From Tenrec ecaudatus (Eukaryota; Chordata; Mammalia; Afrosoricida; Tenrecidae): DNA of 64,000 nucleotides. Numbering within the stretch: the stretch's first letter is position 1; every line of letters begins with the position of its first letter. This document shows, piece after piece, positions 60,199-64,000 of the stretch. The stretch lies in NCBI RefSeq assembly GCF_050624435.1, contig NC_134538.1, forward strand, positions 114,092,437 through 114,156,436, given 5' to 3'. The position numbers and the translations under genes are program-made. The notes beneath the pieces were generated by a model, which saw only the letters and a program-made list of their open reading frames with translations, ran no database searches and was not told the origin of the DNA.

Positions 60199-60456
60199 TT
60201 ATCCTTTACTGTATTCTGGAATAGCCTGTGTTGAATTGGTGACAACTGTTCTCTGATGGCTGGTAGATTGTCCTGTGATGCTATCTAGTCCTGGACTTTT
60301 CTTGTTTGGAAATGTTTTGATAACTTGCACTCTTTCTTCTTTTATTATGGATCTTTTGTGGTATTGTACATTAGCCATTGATTTTGATAGACATTGTATT
60401 TCTAGACATTTGTTCGTTTCATCTGTTTTCCAACTTGTTGGAGTACAGGTTTCCAT
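60199..60456 (-). pseudogene. L1 ORF2 fragment, start of reverse transcriptase
   Basis: An 85-residue minus-strand frame. 'FPNKKSPGLDSITG' matches the L1 RT entry motif with 'KSPGPDG'. The upstream 'NKCLEIQCLSK' corresponds to the linker between endonuclease and RT. It is cut off right after the motif, so no catalytic residues remain. Confidence 0.75.
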
Positions 60457-61789
60457 GGCTGTGTGTTTATTTTCTTTTCACTTCATTTGGTTCTGTCATT
60501 CTGTCACCCTTCCATCTATTCGACATGGTGCTTCTTCTCTTTGTCCTTAGTTATATTCACCGTGGTTTATCAATTCTGTTAGTCCTGTCAAAGAACCAGC
60601 GTCTTGTCTTGTTACTTATTTTTGTATTGCTTCCTAGTTCATTTATGTCTACTGTAAACCTAATGATTTCATTTCTCCTATTGGTTGTAGGTTTGTTGTG
60701 TTGTACATGTTTTAGTTGTTGCAGATGCTGTATTAAGGCATTGATTTTGGCTTTCTGCTCTTTTTTTACACTTGATAATACTAATAACTACTTTTGCTGC
60801 ATCACAAATTATGGCATGTTGTGTTATCATTCTCATTTGTTTATAGTATTTTTCAAAAAATGTCATCCCTTGTTTAATCTCTTAACCAGTAATTTTTAAG
60901 TACTGTGTTGTTCAATTTCCATGTAATTGATTTTTTTTGCCTTTGCTCTGTCTACTGTTGATTTCTAATTTTATAGCATTGTGGTTGGAAAAAATGTTTT
61001 TTTACAATGTTTTTACATTTATTAAGCTTGCTTTTGACCTAATATTTTATTTTGTTTTATTTGTTTTGTTTCTGGAGAATCTTCTTGTGTACTGAAGAAA
61101 AATGTAGATTGTGTTGTTGAGTATAATGCCCTGTACATGTTTATGGATTTGAGTTGAATGATTGTGTTGCTTAGTTCTTCCGTGTCTTTATTGAGTTTAA
61201 TTCCTGATGATCCATCTTTCCTTGAGAATGGTATATTGACGTCTCTTACTACTATTGCTGAACTGTCTATTTTTCTCTTAAGTTCTGTGAGAGTTTGACT
61301 AACGTTATTTTAAGAGTCTTTCATGAGGGAGCCGTATATGTTTAATATGATTATATCTTCTTGTTCTACTGTGTTAAATGATTACATATATTTAATCATT
61401 ATATATTGCCCTATTGTGTTTGTCATGATGTTCTTTGGGCTGAGGAATATTTTTCAGTGTTTAATATTTCCATTTGTGCTTTTATGGGCTGTGATTAACT
61501 CATTAAAATTTCTGTCACTTTATTTTTAGTTTATGTGGTTTACAATGTGTGTAGGCAGCATATTGGTGTGCCTTGTTTCCTAGTTCAGTGTGCTAGTCTC
61601 TCTGAAAGGGAACTTTAATCCTCGGACATTCGCTGTCATTGTTGCAATGTGCAGATATGCTGTTGTCATTTACTGTTTTGTTTGTTTGCTTGTGTGTGTG
61701 TGCAGTTTTATTGCTCTTCCTCTATTTCTGCATTTTCTTAAAGTATTGATTCCTCATGGTTGTATGCTTTGATCAATTATCTATCCAAA

Positions 61790-62302
61790 TTATTCATGTT
61801 GATGTTTTTTTGTAGTACTGGCCTTATTTGGACAAATATCTTTAATTGTTTCTTTACTGGAAATACTTTTATTTCTCATATTAGAGAGAGACAGTGGTCT
61901 TAGATATAGGATTCTTGGTTGGAAGTTTTGCTTTTGCTGTTTTCCTTTCAGAGTTTTATATATGTCATCCCAGTGTTTCTTTGTTGGCATGTGTTTTTCT
62001 GAAAAGTTCTAGCTTATTCTTACTGGGTTTTGTTTTCAGGTGACTTCCCTTTCTTCCTTACTTCCTCTTAGGATTCTGTCTTTATCCTAGATATTGGAAA
62101 ATTTGACCATGGTGTTTTGCTATAGGGTGGGATGCCTGTTTGGAATTCTGTCAGGGTTTGTATCATATTTTTCTTCTAACTTATGGTGTTGAGTAGGTTC
62201 TCTTCCATTATTTCTTTCACTATTTTCTGTGTAGGTATTTTTGTTTCTTTTTGCTCCAGCCTCCCAAGAGGGACAAGTTGTTCCTTTGATGATGCACCAC
62301 AT
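61790..62302 (-). pseudogene. L1 ORF1 remnant
   Basis: Two minus-strand pieces. 62120-62302 gives 'NPDRIPNRHPT', the ORF1 RNA-recognition-domain region (family 'PNR...P.RHI'). 61790-61990 gives 'QPRILYLRPLSLSNMRNKS', the C-terminal domain (family 'PRILYPAKLSF'). A frameshift or stop separates them. ORF1 protein coats L1 RNA; this copy cannot make it. Confidence 0.7.
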
Positions 62303-62699
62303 AATTCAGAGATTTTCTTCAGATTTCTAAGCTTTTCTTCTTTATTGTTATTCTCATTGATTGTACTAGAAAGAATTATCTTTGAGCTTGTTCTTTTAGT
62401 TTTCCTATTCTTTGGTTCTATTATTCAACTCTTTTATCATGTTGTCTAATTCTGTTATCATATTTATTTATTGGATACTTATTTGATGTAGATTTTCTAG
62501 TTTTTATATTTTTATCCTCCATTCATTGTTGTCAACTAAACATTATTCTCCTAAGTTTTATTACTGATCATCTCAAGACCTCTTCTTTAGAGTGACACTT
62601 TGATATTGCATGTTGTTCAGTTGTTTGTGCCATTTTTTCCTTTTATTTTCTTTTTAAATTGTGCACTGCGATTATGTCCTGTTTCTGTGGTATCTCATT

Positions 62700-63715
62700 A
62701 CAGCTGTTAGACTTGGCTGAGCTTCTGAGTTGTATGGGGGCAGCTGACTCTTTCCAGGTGGCAGCGATGGCTGGGGCATTCCTTGACTGTGGTGGAAACA
62801 TCTAAGGCAGTGGTTCTCCACCTTCCAAATGCTGTGACCCTTTCATACAGTTCCTTATGTTGTGTGATCCCCCAATCATAGAATTATTTTTATTGCTACT
62901 TCATAACTGTAATTTTGCTACTGTCATGAACCTGGTGACCGCTGTGAAAGGTTTGTTCAACCCCTAACACCCCAACAGATTGAGAACTGCTGATCCAAGG
63001 TATTTTGGTGGGCTGCTGGGGTGCCTGGGGACTTCCTTGCTAGGTCTTAGAGACAGCTGGGGCTGTCCTACCAGGATGTAGAGGGGCCCAGAGACGTCCT
63101 TAATGGGTTGCTATGATGCCTGGGGCCTGCCTTGTCTGTGGGCGGGGATGACAAGAGTCTTCCTCCTTGGGTCACAGAGGTGTCCAGGGCTACATAGGTG
63201 GTTGGGTTTGCTTTTCTAGGCCTGGGGGTTAGCTGGGGCCTTCCTTGATTGGAAGGGTGGAGAGGGTATTGGGCAGGTCCTTTCTTTATGTTACAGCGAG
63301 GTCTGGTGCTTTGATTGGGGACAGAGACAGCTGTGGCCGTCCTCGCTAGGGGATAGGTATGCTCAGGACATTTCTTTTCACAGAGATGAGATTGATCATA
63401 TCTTCCTTGATGGGGGAGCAGGGTCAGCCAGGGCCTTCCTTGCTTGGTCCCGGGGATAACTCAGGCCTTCTTTGCTGGATCTCTAGGAGGGCTGGGCCCT
63501 CCTTGCTGGGCTGTTGAGGCACACTCAGCCTTCCCTGTTGTGCTGCTGGATGGCCGGGGTCTTCCTTGCAGCATTTTCTTGCCAAGGGGAAGGGATAGCT
63601 GAGGGCCGGTGATGGGTCTGCAGGTGGCCAGGGACTTGTGCGCTGAGTTGCAGGAATGGCTGGGCCCTTCTGTACTGGAGAGGCTGGGCCAACGAGCATC
63701 TTCCTTGCTGGAGTA
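62700..63715 (-). repeat. Degenerate tandem repeats, L1 5' UTR
   Basis: On the plus strand a core like 'ggccttccttgctgggtc' recurs about a dozen times at spacings of roughly 25-60 bases, clearest at 63430-63570. This fits the promoter monomers that many L1 families carry at the 5' end. The 91-residue minus-strand frame at 63424-63699, with its repeated 'SKEGPA' and 'IQQRRPE', is a product of these repeats, not a gene. Confidence 0.6.
62808..62992 (+). mobile_element. SPIN-type hAT MITE with 8-bp TSD
   Basis: 185 bp. Left end CAGTGGTTCTCCACCTTCC, right end TTGAGAACTGCTG, inverted repeats of the hAT type. The inner 'gctacttcataactgtaatt' and 'ttgctactgt' stretches match the SPIN consensus as I remember it. 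The middle of the consensus is missing, so this is a shortened form. Flanks ATCTAAGG (62800-62807) and ATCCAAGG (62993-63000) are an 8-bp TSD with one change. It has no transposase and would need an autonomous SPIN for movement. Confidence 0.85.
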
Positions 63716-63894
63716 TTTTTAAAATAAAGAATAAGTATAGTTTTAGGGTCCTCTCAAAATATGAAATGGAATAGTTTGAGAAGTTTGAAGGTGTGTGATA
63801 GGGGAGAATAAATATGAAACAGAGTGATGCATGGCACAGGCCCAGAAGAAGTTTAGTTAGCAGACATACAAATGCTGGACAGATCCATTAAGTA

Positions 63895-64000
63895 CTGGAG
63901 CCCTAGGCGTGTGCTAGTTGCTCGTTAGGCTGCCACCCGTATGGCCAGCAGTTGGGAACCCCCAGCTCTGTGGAAGAAAGACTGGCTTTCCACTCCCAGA
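63895..64000 (+). mobile_element. AfroSINE, cut off by the window end
   Basis: Head 'ggagccctaggcgtgtgcta', B-box 'atggccagcagttgggaacc', body 'ctgtggaagaaagactggct'. The tail lies beyond the window. Confidence 0.85.

Larger units (their letters stand above)
60180..63715 (-). mobile_element. L1, 5' part only, minus strand
   Basis: In minus-strand order: repetitive 5' UTR (63715-62700, with a SPIN insertion), ORF1 (about 62640-61790), ORF2 endonuclease (about 61760-60900) and the start of the reverse transcriptase (60456-60180). The 3' end, which is normally the last part to be lost, is missing, so a deletion or rearrangement ended the element at about 60180. All frames are broken. Confidence 0.75.

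Noticed and set aside
60378-60899. 173-residue hydrophobic plus-strand frame that looks like a membrane protein
   Set aside because: Lies antisense to the A-rich L1 ORF2, so a T-rich strand gives phenylalanine/leucine-rich peptide by composition.
63424-63699. 91-residue proline-rich repeated peptide
   Set aside because: Direct product of the tandem repeats in the L1 5' UTR; repeats are degenerate and no transcript structure supports it.
62700-63715. CRISPR-like array or satellite
   Set aside because: Spacing of the core is irregular, units are degenerate, and the context is an L1 5' UTR in a mammalian genome.

Overview
The window is gene-poor mammalian nuclear DNA. I found no protein-coding gene I can support. 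Almost everything recognisable is transposon-derived, and the open frames are short. The repeats point to an afrotherian. There are about twenty tRNA-derived AfroSINE-type copies, a CR1/L2-free but RTE/BovB-rich retroelement load, and a lineage-specific L1 whose 3' UTR (AATAAA near the end, long polypurine stretch) recurs many times. A SPIN-type hAT MITE near the right end makes a tenrec (for example Echinops telfairi) the best guess, because from memory SPIN elements were described in tenrec but not in elephant. The species call is inference.

Layout. 1-3.7 kb: AT-rich sequence, a hAT MITE, a decayed mariner on the minus strand and one copy of a ~0.5-kb repeat that I call the TGTCAACTT repeat. 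3.7-6.5 kb: the longest plus-strand RTE element, with endonuclease and reverse-transcriptase remnants. 7.1-9.0 kb: an L1 3' end with a perfect 15-bp target-site duplication (TSD), then AfroSINEs. 11.2-14.6 kb: nested RTE pieces, a small retrocopy with its own TSD, a second RTE, a (CGCA/CA)n tract and a second mariner that is internally deleted. 14.8-17.4 kb: two coding-like but broken minus-strand stretches I cannot name. 19.8-25.8 kb: four L1 segments, one of them an ORF-less L1 derivative. 26-34 kb: SINEs and quiet DNA that may hold a conserved regulatory block. 34.2-41.5 kb: two minus-strand RTEs, a full-length U1 snRNA retrocopy and a decayed L1 with a perfect 89-bp tandem duplication. 41.7-59.5 kb: RTE, TGTCAACTT-repeat, SINE and L1 3'-UTR copies. 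60.2-63.7 kb: the 5' part of a minus-strand L1 (RT start, endonuclease, ORF1, repetitive 5' UTR) carrying the SPIN insertion.

The elements do not work together as a pathway. What they record is order of insertion: RTE in RTE, a retrocopy in RTE, the TGTCAACTT repeat in RTE, AfroSINE in L1, and SPIN in L1. L1 machinery probably supplied the retrotransposition of the U1 copy and the small retrocopy, judging by their A-rich tails and TSDs. Coordinates of repeats are read by eye and are usually good to about 10-30 bases. TSD and duplication coordinates are exact where stated.
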